A stretch of 64,000 bases of DNA. Origin: Phycisphaerales bacterium UBA1845. GTDB taxonomy: Bacteria; Planctomycetota; Phycisphaerae; UBA1845. Below are positions 51,126 to 60,089 of the stretch, piece after piece. The stretch spans positions 1 through 64,000 of the forward strand of contig DDIR01000066.1 in the NCBI GenBank assembly GCA_002338715.1, read 5' to 3'. Below the pieces are notes generated by a model. That model had not been told where the DNA came from. It did no database searches and saw only the letters and a program-made list of their open reading frames with translations. Both the position numbers and the translations under genes were made by a program. How positions within the stretch are numbered: position 1 is the stretch's first letter; each line of letters opens with the position of its first letter.

Positions 51126-51833
51126 TCACTCGTGATCGATCGCATCACCCGGTTGCAGGTCAATGGGATCTTGGCCCTTTCGAAACAGTCGGGCCGGGGT
51201 GGCGTGCAGCGTTGCTTGGCCTTCGATGACCTGGATCATGCCGCCCTCCCATAGGCCGACGACGGGGGCGTCGTTCATTTCGTGGAATTCGCGGAGGCGG
51301 TCGTCGCGGGTTTCGCCGAAGTGCTGACAGTATGTGTCACTTTCCTTGATGTATGTGCTTCCGAAAAAGTAATGGGCGTTGATCTGGAAGGGGACGAGTC
51401 CGAGTGCGTCGAACGATGGCGGCATGCAGATCGGCATGTCGTTGGTGGTCATCATCGTCGGGCAGGCGACGTTGGTGCCGGCGCTGATTCCAAGATAGGG
51501 CATCCCTGCGTGCACGCGGTCGCGAATGACGTCGAGCAGGTCAAGGTCGTACAGCGATTTGAGCAGGCGAAACGTGTTGCCGCCGCCCACGTAGATACCG
51601 TCAGCCGCCTCGACGGCGCGCTTGGGATCGTCGGTTCGATGAATGCCTTGGATTTCGTAGTCGCCGTGCAGGTTGTTGTCGGTGATGAGCGCTTCGTAGG
51701 CGTCGTGATCGTGCAGGGCGTAGGGGACGAACAGCAGCGTTTTGATCTGCCCGAAATGCTTCTGCATCATGGCCGCGAGGTTGGCTTTTCGCTCGTCGGT
51801 TCGGAATCCGCCGCTTCCCAGGAGAATTTTCAT
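51126..51833 (-). CDS. pepE: Peptidase E-like (S51) peptidase
   Basis: A 235-residue cytoplasmic peptidase of the S51 family. PepE cleaves Asp-X dipeptides. The nucleophile elbow is LGISAGTNVACP near residue 116, preceded by GIYVGGGNTFRLL. PFQINAHYF holds the family histidine. The end GMIQVIEGQATLHATPARLF is typical. GGAG before ATG 51833 supports the start. The length is usual. The gene stands apart from neighbours, with repeats upstream at 51882-51968. Confidence 0.9.
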   Translation of the reverse strand: MKILLGSGGFRTDERKANLAAMMQKHFGQIKTLLFVPYALHDHDAYEALITDNNLHGDYEIQGIHRTDDPKRAVEAADGIYVGGGNTFRLLKSLYDLDLLDVIRDRVHAGMPYLGISAGTNVACPTMMTTNDMPICMPPSFDALGLVPFQINAHYFFGSTYIKESDTYCQHFGETRDDRLREFHEMNDAPVVGLWEGGMIQVIEGQATLHATPARLFRKGQDPIDLQPGDAIDHE

Positions 51834-51881
51834 TGTGCGCTCCACTCTTGCTGGCTTTGCAAACTTATTTCGCGCCCTTGT

Positions 51882-51968
51882 TCGTCACTCCCGCGCAGGC
51901 GGGAGTCCAGTGCGGTTTTTTGGGGTATCGCGCTCGTACCTGGATTCCCGCCTGCGCGGGAATGACGG
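51882..51968. repeat. Pair of inverted family C hairpins
   Basis: Two copies of the family C hairpin lie in opposite orientations: TCACTCCCGCGCAGGCGGGA at 51885-51904 and TGGATTCCCGCCTGCGCGGG at 51941-51960, each with flanks ending in GTCA or GACGG. Together they can form a long inverted structure. They lie between the divergent ends of pepE and the next leftward operon. The second copy has the orientation of a gene-end element for the gene ending at 52030. Confidence 0.8.
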
Positions 51969-52029
51969 CGCTACGTTGCCCCGCTATTTGCATTGGTTGC
52001 TTGAAGTTTAACACGAACACTACCGGGTG

Positions 52030-52902
52030 TCAGATGCGCACCTTCAAGACCGGTTTGATGATGAGGGCTGCGATGATCGAGATGACCAAAAAGCTGATAA
52101 CCCAATGAACATTGAAGCCGAAGATCGGTGTTTCGTTCTTGGGAAAATTGACTAGGTCGAGTTCGATGCGCTGGATGGTATCGCCCGAGGATGCAGCGTT
52201 TTCGACCGGGTAAATCGCCTGTTCGAGAAAGTCGGCCCCCGCGCGGACCGGGCTGATGCGGGCGTAGCGGTTGTCGCTGACCTGGATTTCTTTCGACGCT
52301 TCGTCGCCATCGACGGAGACGGTCACGATGTGGCGGCCCGGCTTGTTGGCTTGGATGCGCCAGATGACTTCGTTTCGTTTCGGGCGACCCTCGAAGTCGT
52401 CGAAGATGGCGTGCTGCGCTTTGACTTCGATGGCGCCGGGCGAATCCGATGCGCTGGCGACTTTGATGCTGGCGTCTGCGTCGGTGGCGATCTTGCCGTC
52501 GGCTAACTCCGCACGCAGCAGAATCGTTTCGCCCGGAAGCATGGGTCGCCACTCGTAGCGAAACGACATCTGGATGATGAGGAGCGACATCGGGATCATC
52601 ATGACCGCGAGCGGCACCAGTGAATACCAAAGCAATCGACATGCCGCCCACAGGATGCGCCCCTGCGCTTTCAGCGTGACGCCCAGTTCTTCCTTGAACA
52701 GTTTGACCGCGAGCAGGTTGGCTTTGATGTCGTCGCGAACTTGCCCGATGGCTTTCTGATTCGACGTGTACTTGTAAATCAGCAACGCCACGACGCCGGT
52801 GATGCTCGACCAGAAGGTCAGCGACAGCCAGCCGGGCCAGCTTTCCATGATTGAAAAGCAAGCGTCGAAGACGGCAGTCATGATGCGGTTGATGGTGTTC
52901 AT
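52030..52902 (-). CDS. Three-helix inner-membrane protein, hypothetical
   Basis: A 290-residue protein. A first helix (LSLTFWSSITGVVALLIY, near 26-44) is followed by a charged cytoplasmic part, a second helix (LWYSLVPLAVMMIPMSLLII, near 90-110), a large beta-rich extracytoplasmic domain with the PGRHIVTVSVDGDE strand pair, and a last helix (VISFLVISIIAALIIKPVL). The plan is reminiscent of EMC3/Oxa1-like DUF106 proteins in its first half, but I cannot prove it. It is the last gene of the leftward operon with the two phosphodiesterase-like proteins. Confidence 0.75.
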   Translation of the reverse strand: MNTINRIMTAVFDACFSIMESWPGWLSLTFWSSITGVVALLIYKYTSNQKAIGQVRDDIKANLLAVKLFKEELGVTLKAQGRILWAACRLLWYSLVPLAVMMIPMSLLIIQMSFRYEWRPMLPGETILLRAELADGKIATDADASIKVASASDSPGAIEVKAQHAIFDDFEGRPKRNEVIWRIQANKPGRHIVTVSVDGDEASKEIQVSDNRYARISPVRAGADFLEQAIYPVENAASSGDTIQRIELDLVNFPKNETPIFGFNVHWVISFLVISIIAALIIKPVLKVRI

Positions 52903-52975
52903 GCGTTGCTACTGCGTTTGATTGAATCCGAAAACACTGGCTGGCTGGCAGCCAGTGGCACACTTAATCGTTTGG

Positions 52976-53164
52976 TTATTCCAGGTACCCCAGACCTTTA
53001 AGGCGTTCGGTCACTTCTTCGGGCGAGCCAGCCGACTCGAGCTTGGCCAACTCTTTTTCGATCATGTGGGTGATGAACTCTTCGGCATTCGCATAGCCAG
53101 CAATGTCGGCGACTTTGGCGACGCGGTCGTAGAGCGACGATTCGATTTTGATTTTGGTGGCCAT
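52976..53164 (-). CDS. Small ribbon-helix-helix-like protein
   Basis: A 62-residue protein. KIKIESSLYDRVAKVADIAG and AEEFITHMIEKELAKLE give a strand-helix-helix pattern like the RHH family of small DNA-binding or regulatory proteins, followed by a short charged tail (EEVTERLKGLGYLE). AGGAG from the end of the preceding gene serves as its ribosome-binding site. It lies eight bases after the lipoprotein phosphodiesterase gene, in the same transcript. A regulatory role is plausible but unproven. Confidence 0.75.
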   Translation of the reverse strand: MATKIKIESSLYDRVAKVADIAGYANAEEFITHMIEKELAKLESAGSPEEVTERLKGLGYLE

Positions 53165-53172
53165 CGTTTTGG

Positions 53173-55296
53173 TTACTCCTGTTGGGCGGTTGCGACTTTC
53201 GCAGTGAAAACGTCGCTGCCTTTCATGGTTTCGGGTTTGGCGATTCCAAATGCGGCAAGAATCGAGGGGCCCATGTCTTCAAGATCGGGGTCAGCAAACG
53301 GCACCTTGCGGTTCGAGAAAATCACGCCGGGCACAAGGTCGGTGGCGATGCAGTGATCGCTGCACCAGGCTTCCTTGTTGTCGTGCAGCATGGTCTTGGG
53401 TGATCCGCCCAGCGCTGTCGGCCAACCGCATCGATAGTCGAGTGCGTAGCCGATCTGCATGTCGGGTCCGTGGATGATTTCCGGTCCGCTGTAGACTTCG
53501 TCGGCGAAGTAGACTTCCTTGATCACGAATCGATCGGTCTGCGGGTCGCGGATGGTCTTGAGCTTCTCGCGGATCTCGTTCATCAGGTCGGTCTTGTCGA
53601 TTTCGTTGACGATGCCGTGTTTTTCGCGGCCTCTCATGTTGAGATACAAGCCGTTGATACCGACAGCGTAGGCTTTGGTGGCGCTCCAGTCGAATCCGCT
53701 GGTGTCGCTGCGACTGCCGTTCGGTTTGAGTTTGGCGTATCCGTTTTCGATGAGCCAGGTGTTGAGGTTCACGCCGCGGTCGAAGTCGGCGAACCCGTGG
53801 TCGGATACGCAGATGATGGTGGCATCGGGAAAGGCGTCCATGACTTTGCCAAGCGCCTTGTCGGCTTGGATGTAGACTTCGCGAACGACGTTTCTGTATT
53901 TGACGCTTTCTTCGGGTGTCAGGGCTGGGTGCGAGTCGGCCATCGCGGACCAGAACATGTGCGCAACCTGATCGGTGCTGCCGAAGTAGAAGAAAAGCAA
54001 TCCGTCGGTGTAGTGTTCGATGGCGTAGTCGAGCAGGCGCACGCGTTCCGCGAAGATCAGGTCGGCTTGCTCGAGGAATTCATCGCGTGTGAGGATGCCG
54101 GCTCGAAGTCCCTGGGTATCTTCGGGAAGTCCTTGCGTGAAGAACGGTCCGGTGGCTTCGGAGACTTTCGTGCAAAGGTCGGCTGGTATGCTGATCGGCA
54201 TTGCCGGCGCATCGGGGTCGATCTGAACGGGCGTGACGTAAAGTTCGATGGTCGGTTGAACCTGGCGCAAACGCAGGCGCACCTTGCCCGACATCGATTG
54301 CGTCGAAGTCCCGGCGACGGTGGGCCCGAATCCAAAGTTGATCGTTTGCCAATCGCTCCACTCGCCGGCTTGCAGGAGAACGCGAGCACCGTCCCATTCG
54401 ATCAGCGCCGAGTTGGTCTTCTTGTTGCGATAGATGGTGAACGGAACCTTGAGCGGTTCGTACAGTTGATCTTCGGTGGCTTTGTCGGGATCGAGCAATG
54501 CGTCGGGCGGTCCGTGGAATTCGCCGATCGCGACATCACCGCCAACCGGTTTCATGCTGAGGGTGTAGGCTTTTGCGCCACCGGTGTTTTTTATGTTTCG
54601 CGTGGAACCGGAGGTATAGAACGAACTTTCACCGGGGCTGCCGGTCAGGTCGGGCGTGCCCATGTCGGTGAGGGTGACAAAGTCGCCGGGACCGGGCGAT
54701 TCGGACGGGGGGTAGTTGGCTGGCATCCGGTAGATGTGGGCATTGATGCCGGCTTCTGTCAGGTACTCCCAAAACGCGCGACCATTGCGGGCGATGGCCA
54801 ACGTGCTCTCGCCCCACACGGGCAGTTTCCAATGTCCCCACGGGATCGCCCAGACGTCGCCGCTGCTGATGTTGGAGGTTGAGAATTTGGGGCTATAGGT
54901 GTCCGGATCGCGATGGATGAAGTCGAAGATGCCGTGTTCGCCGGGGTTGGTTCCGGTGGTGAACGTGGTCCATGCGACCGGGCTTTGCGGGGGTGTTGAT
55001 GTGCCGAGCGGTTTGAACGAACCGGTGTCGGCGAGCTTGGAGAAGTTCGGTAGCAGACCTTGGTTGATCATTTCGGTGGAAAGCTTCGGGTCCATGCCAT
55101 CGAAGCCGAGGACGATGACCTGCTTGCCGTGGGATTTTGCGCGCGGTGCGTCGTTGCACGCGATGCCCGTTGTGCAAAGGATTGCTGCGCACAGTATGAA
55201 TGCGATTGCCTGCGCGTAGGGTGGGCCGTGCCCACCGCCGTTTGCGCGCTCAACGGATTGGTGGGCATGGCCCACCCTACAGTTAGCTCGAATCAT
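53173..55296 (-). CDS. Alkaline phosphatase/phosphodiesterase-like lipoprotein
   Basis: A 707-residue ectoenzyme of the type I phosphodiesterase/nucleotide pyrophosphatase type. VIVLGFDGMDPKL near residue 60 gives the first metal site, WTTFTTGTNPGEHGIFDF the threonine nucleophile region, and CVSDHGF and the GWPT..WCSDHC segment the other metal ligands. It starts with an unusual leader: residues 6-27 are encoded by the 63-base repeat at 55217-55279. A hydrophobic h-region then ends in GIAC (Cys47), a probable lipobox. The ATG overlaps the previous stop (ATGA). It is related to the gene upstream at 55293-57485. Confidence 0.9.
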   Translation of the reverse strand: MIRANCRVGHAHQSVERANGGGHGPPYAQAIAFILCAAILCTTGIACNDAPRAKSHGKQVIVLGFDGMDPKLSTEMINQGLLPNFSKLADTGSFKPLGTSTPPQSPVAWTTFTTGTNPGEHGIFDFIHRDPDTYSPKFSTSNISSGDVWAIPWGHWKLPVWGESTLAIARNGRAFWEYLTEAGINAHIYRMPANYPPSESPGPGDFVTLTDMGTPDLTGSPGESSFYTSGSTRNIKNTGGAKAYTLSMKPVGGDVAIGEFHGPPDALLDPDKATEDQLYEPLKVPFTIYRNKKTNSALIEWDGARVLLQAGEWSDWQTINFGFGPTVAGTSTQSMSGKVRLRLRQVQPTIELYVTPVQIDPDAPAMPISIPADLCTKVSEATGPFFTQGLPEDTQGLRAGILTRDEFLEQADLIFAERVRLLDYAIEHYTDGLLFFYFGSTDQVAHMFWSAMADSHPALTPEESVKYRNVVREVYIQADKALGKVMDAFPDATIICVSDHGFADFDRGVNLNTWLIENGYAKLKPNGSRSDTSGFDWSATKAYAVGINGLYLNMRGREKHGIVNEIDKTDLMNEIREKLKTIRDPQTDRFVIKEVYFADEVYSGPEIIHGPDMQIGYALDYRCGWPTALGGSPKTMLHDNKEAWCSDHCIATDLVPGVIFSNRKVPFADPDLEDMGPSILAAFGIAKPETMKGSDVFTAKVATAQQE
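55217..55279. repeat. Inverted repeat, family A copy 2, inside a coding region
   Basis: TAGGGTGGGCCGTGCCCACC (55217-55236) and GGTGGGCATGGCCCACCCTA (55260-55279) are inverted copies with one difference; the loop is 23 bases. The arms match the element at 1-61. It lies wholly inside the lipoprotein gene, in phase, and encodes CRVGHAHQS and GGGHGPPYA. The gene would otherwise begin just before a normal signal peptide. Confidence 0.85.
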
Positions 55297-57485
55297 GCAG
55301 CCGCTCCTTTCGACGCGGCGCCGTTGACTTGCACGTTCAGCGGTTTGCCGTCCATATGCTTGGGAACGTTGACGCCGAAGAGTTTCATCACCGTTGGCCC
55401 GAGGTCGAGCAATCGCGGGTTGGCGTCTTCGATCGGTTTGTTGCAAAAGAGAATGCCCGGCACGATCTTCGGATCGATGCAGTGGTCGCCGCTCCACGCC
55501 TTGGTGTTGTCGCAGAATACGTTGTCGGTGACATCGCCGACGGCGGCTTCCCATGAAACGCGATAGCCTTCGTTGTATCCGACAATGATGTCGGGGGCGT
55601 GCTCGGCGTATGGCCCTTTGTAAGACTGCCGGGCGCTGTACGCGCGGTTGACGGCGATCTCGTTGCGGCGCGGATCGATGAGGCCGGAAAGTTTTTCGCA
55701 AAGCTCGACGCGGAGGTCGTCGGCTTCCTTGCCTTCGTTGACGATGCCCTGGCTTTCGCGGTTGGCGACGTTGAGATAAATGCCCGCAAGTCCGAGGGCG
55801 TAGGCTTTGGTCTTGGACCAGTCGACGGTGGCTAGGTAGCGCTCACCTTCGGCTGGCTTCTTGAGCACCATGTACCCGTTGTCGATGAGCCAGCGATTCA
55901 GGTCGATGCCGTAGCGGAAGGTTTTGAATCCGTGGTCGCTGATGACCATGAGCAATGTGTCGTCCTGTTCGCACTTGGCCATCGTTTTTCCGACAAGTTT
56001 GTCCATCCGTTCGTAGAGTTCGGGGATGGCGTTCTTCAATCGCACTTCGCCGAAACCGTCGTGACCCGGGTGATCCTTGTCGATGTAGCGCCAGAACATG
56101 TGCTGGATGCGGTCGGTCCCGTCGAACACGCAGCAGACGAGTCCGCGTTTGAGTTTGCTCAAGGCGTCGTCGAGCATGACTTCGCGCTCGCTGTCGGCTT
56201 CGGTGCACTGGTGGAGGAAGGACGGATCTTCGAGAATTTGTTCGTTGAGCGCCCAGGTGTCCTCGGCTAATCCGAGCGTGGCGAACGAGCCTTGCGACTT
56301 GGCCAAGTAGGTCGAGTAGACGGTCGGATGCGAGATCGGCATTGCCGGTTTTTCCGGATCGATCTGCAGCGGTGTGACGTACAGCTCAAATTCCGGTTCG
56401 GTGTTTTTTAGAAGGAACTGGCAGATGCCGTGCACCTTGATGCCCGGAGCCGCTTTGAAATGAAAGCGAATCCACGGCGTATATTCGTCTTTTTTCAGTT
56501 CGATTTTTTCGCCGCAGAGACTGAGCGTGGCTGAGTCCTTGCCGGTGATCGTGACTTCAAACGGCGCTTTCATCACACCGCCATCGACGCGGAGACTGTT
56601 CTCCGGTCCGACGAGATGCGACTTGATGCGCTGCCCTTCGCGCACGACGTGAATCTGTTCTCCGCCGGTGTACGGAAGTTCGTCGGTTTTCTTGGTTGAA
56701 TAAAAGCTGAACGTCCCCTGGCTGCCGCGCAGGTCGGGCACACACATCGCCGAAAGCAACACGCCGCGAAACTTTTCCGGAGGGAAGGTGATCGGGACGC
56801 GGATGATGTCGGAGAAGATGTTGTGCTCGCCGAGGTAGTTCCAAAATGGTTTGCCCTTGCGCAGCAAACGGATCGCGGGCTTGCCGATGGGCACGACGTA
56901 TTTACCGATTTTCAAACTGCGCGACGACCCGCCGATGTGCACGCTTGAAAGCGTGGGCAGATAGTTGCGCCGATCGACGGTGAGGAAGTCAAAGATGTTG
57001 TGCTTGCCGGGATTGCAACCGGTGAGAAATGACGACCATGCCACAGGGCTTAGCGGTGGGAGCGTGGTGCCGAGTTTCTTGTAGCAACCCTGTTCGCGCA
57101 GCTTCTTGAGGTTGGGCATCTTCCCTTCAGCGATGTATTTCTCGACGAGGGTTGGTTCCATTCCGTCGAGTCCGACAATTACCGCGCGCTTAATTTTCGC
57201 ATGGCGATACGTTATTCGTCCACGAATGGAGCGGAATAACCACCGGATGGGCCAGGTGAATAAGGTTAATACTGCAGACAGCATGGCCACAAAAAAGACC
57301 ATGAACGATCCAAGGACAGCAAACCCTGCTCCGGGGCCGATATAACCGTAGGCTGGCAGACTGGTCGTCAGTAAGATGACGGCGACAAGGATGGCCACCC
57401 GCCGACAGGTCGGGATCGAACACGGATGGTGACTTGGGGGCATGGGGGATCTTGCTTTCGGGGTTCGAGTCTGTCGTGACTTCAT
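55293..57485 (-). CDS. Membrane-anchored alkaline phosphatase/phosphodiesterase-like protein
   Basis: A 730-residue relative of the lipoprotein encoded downstream. It begins with two membrane segments (VAILVAVILLTTSLPAYG and GSFMVFFVAMLSAVLTLFTW). The catalytic domain has VIVGLDGMEPTLVEKYI, WSSFLTGCNPGKHNIFDF, MVISDHGFKTFRYGIDL, VFDGTDRIQHMFWRYID and AWSGDHCID. These are the metal-binding and Ser/Thr/Cys nucleophile regions. The start is uncertain: ATG 57485 is used, with ATG 57443 as the alternative; neither has a clear ribosome-binding site. It is the first gene of the leftward operon. The substrate is unknown. Confidence 0.9.
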   Translation of the reverse strand: MKSRQTRTPKARSPMPPSHHPCSIPTCRRVAILVAVILLTTSLPAYGYIGPGAGFAVLGSFMVFFVAMLSAVLTLFTWPIRWLFRSIRGRITYRHAKIKRAVIVGLDGMEPTLVEKYIAEGKMPNLKKLREQGCYKKLGTTLPPLSPVAWSSFLTGCNPGKHNIFDFLTVDRRNYLPTLSSVHIGGSSRSLKIGKYVVPIGKPAIRLLRKGKPFWNYLGEHNIFSDIIRVPITFPPEKFRGVLLSAMCVPDLRGSQGTFSFYSTKKTDELPYTGGEQIHVVREGQRIKSHLVGPENSLRVDGGVMKAPFEVTITGKDSATLSLCGEKIELKKDEYTPWIRFHFKAAPGIKVHGICQFLLKNTEPEFELYVTPLQIDPEKPAMPISHPTVYSTYLAKSQGSFATLGLAEDTWALNEQILEDPSFLHQCTEADSEREVMLDDALSKLKRGLVCCVFDGTDRIQHMFWRYIDKDHPGHDGFGEVRLKNAIPELYERMDKLVGKTMAKCEQDDTLLMVISDHGFKTFRYGIDLNRWLIDNGYMVLKKPAEGERYLATVDWSKTKAYALGLAGIYLNVANRESQGIVNEGKEADDLRVELCEKLSGLIDPRRNEIAVNRAYSARQSYKGPYAEHAPDIIVGYNEGYRVSWEAAVGDVTDNVFCDNTKAWSGDHCIDPKIVPGILFCNKPIEDANPRLLDLGPTVMKLFGVNVPKHMDGKPLNVQVNGAASKGAAA

Positions 57486-57720
57486 TGCTTCACTACGTTT
57501 GGGCCTCAAAGCGGGTTCATGTGTATCCGCATTATCGTCCAGAACGCGGGAATGGGCCAGCGACGTGCAAAAGATGGATCGGGCCGGACGCCAAAATCGC
57601 GCCGATTGTCCGTTGCGATGCTGCCGAGGTTTTATCGGTCCGGGTTCAGGACAGCCCTGCCGCTGATCACGCCAGCAAACGTGCTTCGTATGTGTCCAAA
57701 GGACGTCATCCGTTGGCAGG

Positions 57721-58254
57721 ATGATCGCGGGGATTGGTAGGGTGGCCCACACAGAACCGGAAATTTGCGGGGAACTACGTGCGTTTGATCCGCTCTTTGC
57801 GCCGGTGGTGGCGTCCTGGGTTCAGACGCCGGCAGAACTTCGCTGGCTTGCCCCCCGGACCCCGCATCCGCTAACCCCGGTCAAGGTCGTGAATTGGACC
57901 AAGAAGACCGGTAAGGCGTTCTTGCTGTTTCAGCCGCAGGAATCGATCCCTTGCGGGTATGGCGAACTAAATCCCATGAAGGGCGACCCCTCGCACCTTT
58001 GGATTGGTCATATCTTAATTGACAGCCAACGACGGCGGGAAGGTCTTGGGAGACTGTTGACGGACCTGCTCACACGAAAAGCGTTTGAAGACGAGAAGGC
58101 GAAGAAGGTTTCGTTGGTGGTTTTTCCGGACAACAAACCCGCGCTCGATTGCTACGTCAAGTGCGGGTACAAGATCGTTGCGGAAGAGTTCCAGCGATTC
58201 GACAGCCGCACCGGTCCCGAGCGAATGGTCCGCCTTGGAAAAGTCGCGCCCTAG
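57721..58254 (+). CDS. GNAT-family N-acetyltransferase
   Basis: A 177-residue acetyltransferase. The acetyl-CoA pyrophosphate loop is QRRREGLGRLLTDLL near residue 103, after strand LWIGHILID. The last motif NKPALDCYVKCGYKIV is typical for the family. The acceptor is unknown. ATG 57721 is used; GTG 57742 with GGGGAT upstream is a possible alternative. It is divergent from the phosphodiesterase operon. The tail ERMVRLGKVAP completes the fold. Confidence 0.88.
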   Translation: MIAGIGRVAHTEPEICGELRAFDPLFAPVVASWVQTPAELRWLAPRTPHPLTPVKVVNWTKKTGKAFLLFQPQESIPCGYGELNPMKGDPSHLWIGHILIDSQRRREGLGRLLTDLLTRKAFEDEKAKKVSLVVFPDNKPALDCYVKCGYKIVAEEFQRFDSRTGPERMVRLGKVAP

Positions 58255-58361
58255 TTCGTCGACCACCGGGCCAATACCCGCACCGCGCAGTAATTGCAGG
58301 CGCATCTGCCCTTTCTGCGCGGATTTGAAAATCGCATTTTTCGATCGAATCGCGGTTCGAT

Positions 58362-58562
58362 TTATTCCGGCGTCGCGTCGGGTTCGATCACCGCGAACAA
58401 GCCGTCAATCAATCCGGTCACAATAGACGTCAGGCCGGACTGCACCTGCCCTGAAGCGATCGCCCGAAATTCCTCGGCTTGGGCGCATCCGCCTGCCATC
58501 GACAAGGTCAGCAATCCGCCTGTCATCAGAACCAATAACCGGTGCTTGTTTCGAGCCATCAT
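58362..58562 (-). CDS. Small lipoprotein, hypothetical
   Basis: A 66-residue predicted lipoprotein. KHRLLVLMTGGLLTLSMAGGC gives a short signal and a lipobox with cysteine near residue 26 (shown in parts: LTLSMAGGC). The mature part is only about 40 residues (AQAEEFRAIASGQVQSGLTS, then a hydrophobic segment and an acidic end). GGAGAAAG lies before two adjacent ATGs; the first is used. It is short, so the call rests on the signal peptide and ribosome-binding site. Confidence 0.65.
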   Translation of the reverse strand: MMARNKHRLLVLMTGGLLTLSMAGGCAQAEEFRAIASGQVQSGLTSIVTGLIDGLFAVIEPDATPE

Positions 58563-58703
58563 GGGGTCTTTCTCCTTCAATACGGTGCCTTCAACGTTTG
58601 GCTCACTGCGCTATCGGCCAGCGACGTAAATTGCTTGGATGAGGTTGGTTTGGTGATGCCCGGCGCACAGCGGTGCGGCGCATTTTTTGCAGTAAATTCA
58701 GGC

Positions 58704-59579
58704 TTATTCGGTGGATGGCACGTCGCTTGATTGTGCGGTGGTCGATGGGGTTGCGGCGGCTTCCTTTGCTGAAAGTGAACGGCTGATGACGATCATCCGC
58801 GCGGAGGCGGCAAGCAGGATGAGCACGAGAGCGACGCGCAGGATTTTGATCGGGAGCGTGTGGGTGAGTCTGCTGCCGAGCATGCTTCCGACGATCGCGG
58901 GTGGGATCAAGGTGCCAGCCAGCCTCAGTGAATCGATCAGGTGGATGTCGTGGTGGCTGGTGACCAATGCCGCGTTCTTGAGGATCGCGCCGATCAGACT
59001 GAGGACGAGGATGGTGGCGGCAGAGTTGGCGATCGCCTGCCGCAGCGGGACTTTAAGGAACCGCACCTGAAACGGGACGCAGATCACCCCGCCGCCGACG
59101 CCCAGCAATCCGGCGATAAAGCCCATCGGTGCGCCGATCCAGAGTGCAGCCCGCCAGCCGTTGCGGTACTGATCGGCGTCTTGATTTTCAGGGCGGATGG
59201 GGTTGGACCAGATTGCCATCACCTGCCGACCGGCCACCCAGAGGAGGAACACGCCGAACATGAGGATCAGGGTGGCTTGCCCGTGTCCGCGGAAGATGTC
59301 GAGTTCGCTGGTCCAGACGCCGACGAGAACAGCGATGCCAGCCGACGGGGCCATCGAGCGGACGATGGGGAAGATGATGGCTTTGACCTTGGCGTGCTGG
59401 ATGAGGGCGGGCGCGACGACGAAGAAGTTGACGATCATCGCGGCGGCTTGGTAGAGGTGGGGGCGTGGTCCGAGGGCTTCGGTGAGGGCGGGGATCATGA
59501 CGATGCTTCCGCCGATCCCGAGCAAACCGCCGAGGATGCCGGCTACAAAGCCGATGAGGATGACGATCAGGGTGTCCAT
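58704..59579 (-). CDS. TauE/SafE-type anion permease
   Basis: A 291-residue membrane protein with about eight helices in two halves, the plan of the TauE/SafE sulfite/organosulfonate exporter family. GGLLGIGGSIVMIPAL near residue 17 and GLLGVGGGVICVPFQV in the second half are the paired glycine-rich motifs. A short polar tail ends the protein. The ATG at 59579 gives the usual N-terminus; the frame upstream is too polar. The substrate (sulfite, sulfoacetate or other) cannot be told. Confidence 0.88.
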   Translation of the reverse strand: MDTLIVILIGFVAGILGGLLGIGGSIVMIPALTEALGPRPHLYQAAAMIVNFFVVAPALIQHAKVKAIIFPIVRSMAPSAGIAVLVGVWTSELDIFRGHGQATLILMFGVFLLWVAGRQVMAIWSNPIRPENQDADQYRNGWRAALWIGAPMGFIAGLLGVGGGVICVPFQVRFLKVPLRQAIANSAATILVLSLIGAILKNAALVTSHHDIHLIDSLRLAGTLIPPAIVGSMLGSRLTHTLPIKILRVALVLILLAASARMIVISRSLSAKEAAATPSTTAQSSDVPSTE

Positions 59580-59635
59580 AAGTCGCGATGTTATCGCACA
59601 TTGTCGACTTGGCGAATGGCAATTGACAAGCGACT

Positions 59636-59663
59636 TTGACACCGGCTTGTGGGATGCGATAAT
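59636..59663 (+). promoter_or_regulatory. Sigma70-type promoter of the tRNA-Thr gene
   Basis: TTGACA (59636-59641) and GATAAT (59658-59663) are separated by 16 bases. Transcription would begin near 59670, about 58 bases before the tRNA. Sequence and position agree, but no second gene is served. Confidence 0.65.
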
Positions 59664-59728
59664 TGAAACCGTCCGAAAGATTCCGCCCGCGCGGGTTTTG
59701 CAAAACGCGGGGTGGCCAAGGACGTTAC

Positions 59729-59800
59729 GCCGAGATAGCTCAACGGTAGAGCACAGCTTTCGTAAAGCTGAGGTTGAGGGTTCAAATCCCTTTCTCGGCT
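59729..59800 (+). tRNA. tRNA-Thr (anticodon CGT)
   Basis: A 72-base cloverleaf. The acceptor stem GCCGAGA (59729-59735) pairs with TCTCGGC (59793-59799), with discriminator T. The D arm is GCTC..GAGC. The anticodon stem CAGCT/AGCTG encloses TTCGTAA with anticodon CGT (59761-59763), reading ACG. The T arm is GAGGG-TTCAAAT-CCCTT, with the expected TTCAAAT loop. CCA is not encoded. Confidence 0.95.
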
Positions 59801-60089
59801 GTCTTCATTGTGAACGACAGCAACGTCCACTTCGCTCACTTTTTCGTTCTGCACGTCTCGCTGGAAACAAGTTCGACACACAATTCATCAACAAGGCGTT
59901 TGATTCCTGTTGCGCTTGGTCGGTATCATCGAGCTTTGCGCGATGCAATTTCCCGGGCACAGGGGCGGTCTCGTTTTGGACGCTCGTTTGCGCACCGTCT
60001 GATTTCATCTCGCTGTGGTGGTCATTCATTTTCACGCTTGCATTCCGTTTGGGGTGTACCGCTTGGCGGTCTGGAGGATACTCTCGGTT

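Noticed and set aside
53470-54882. A 470-codon open frame on the plus strand
   Set aside because: It lies wholly inside the lipoprotein phosphodiesterase gene on the other strand, has no family-like motif and a composition typical of a mirror frame.
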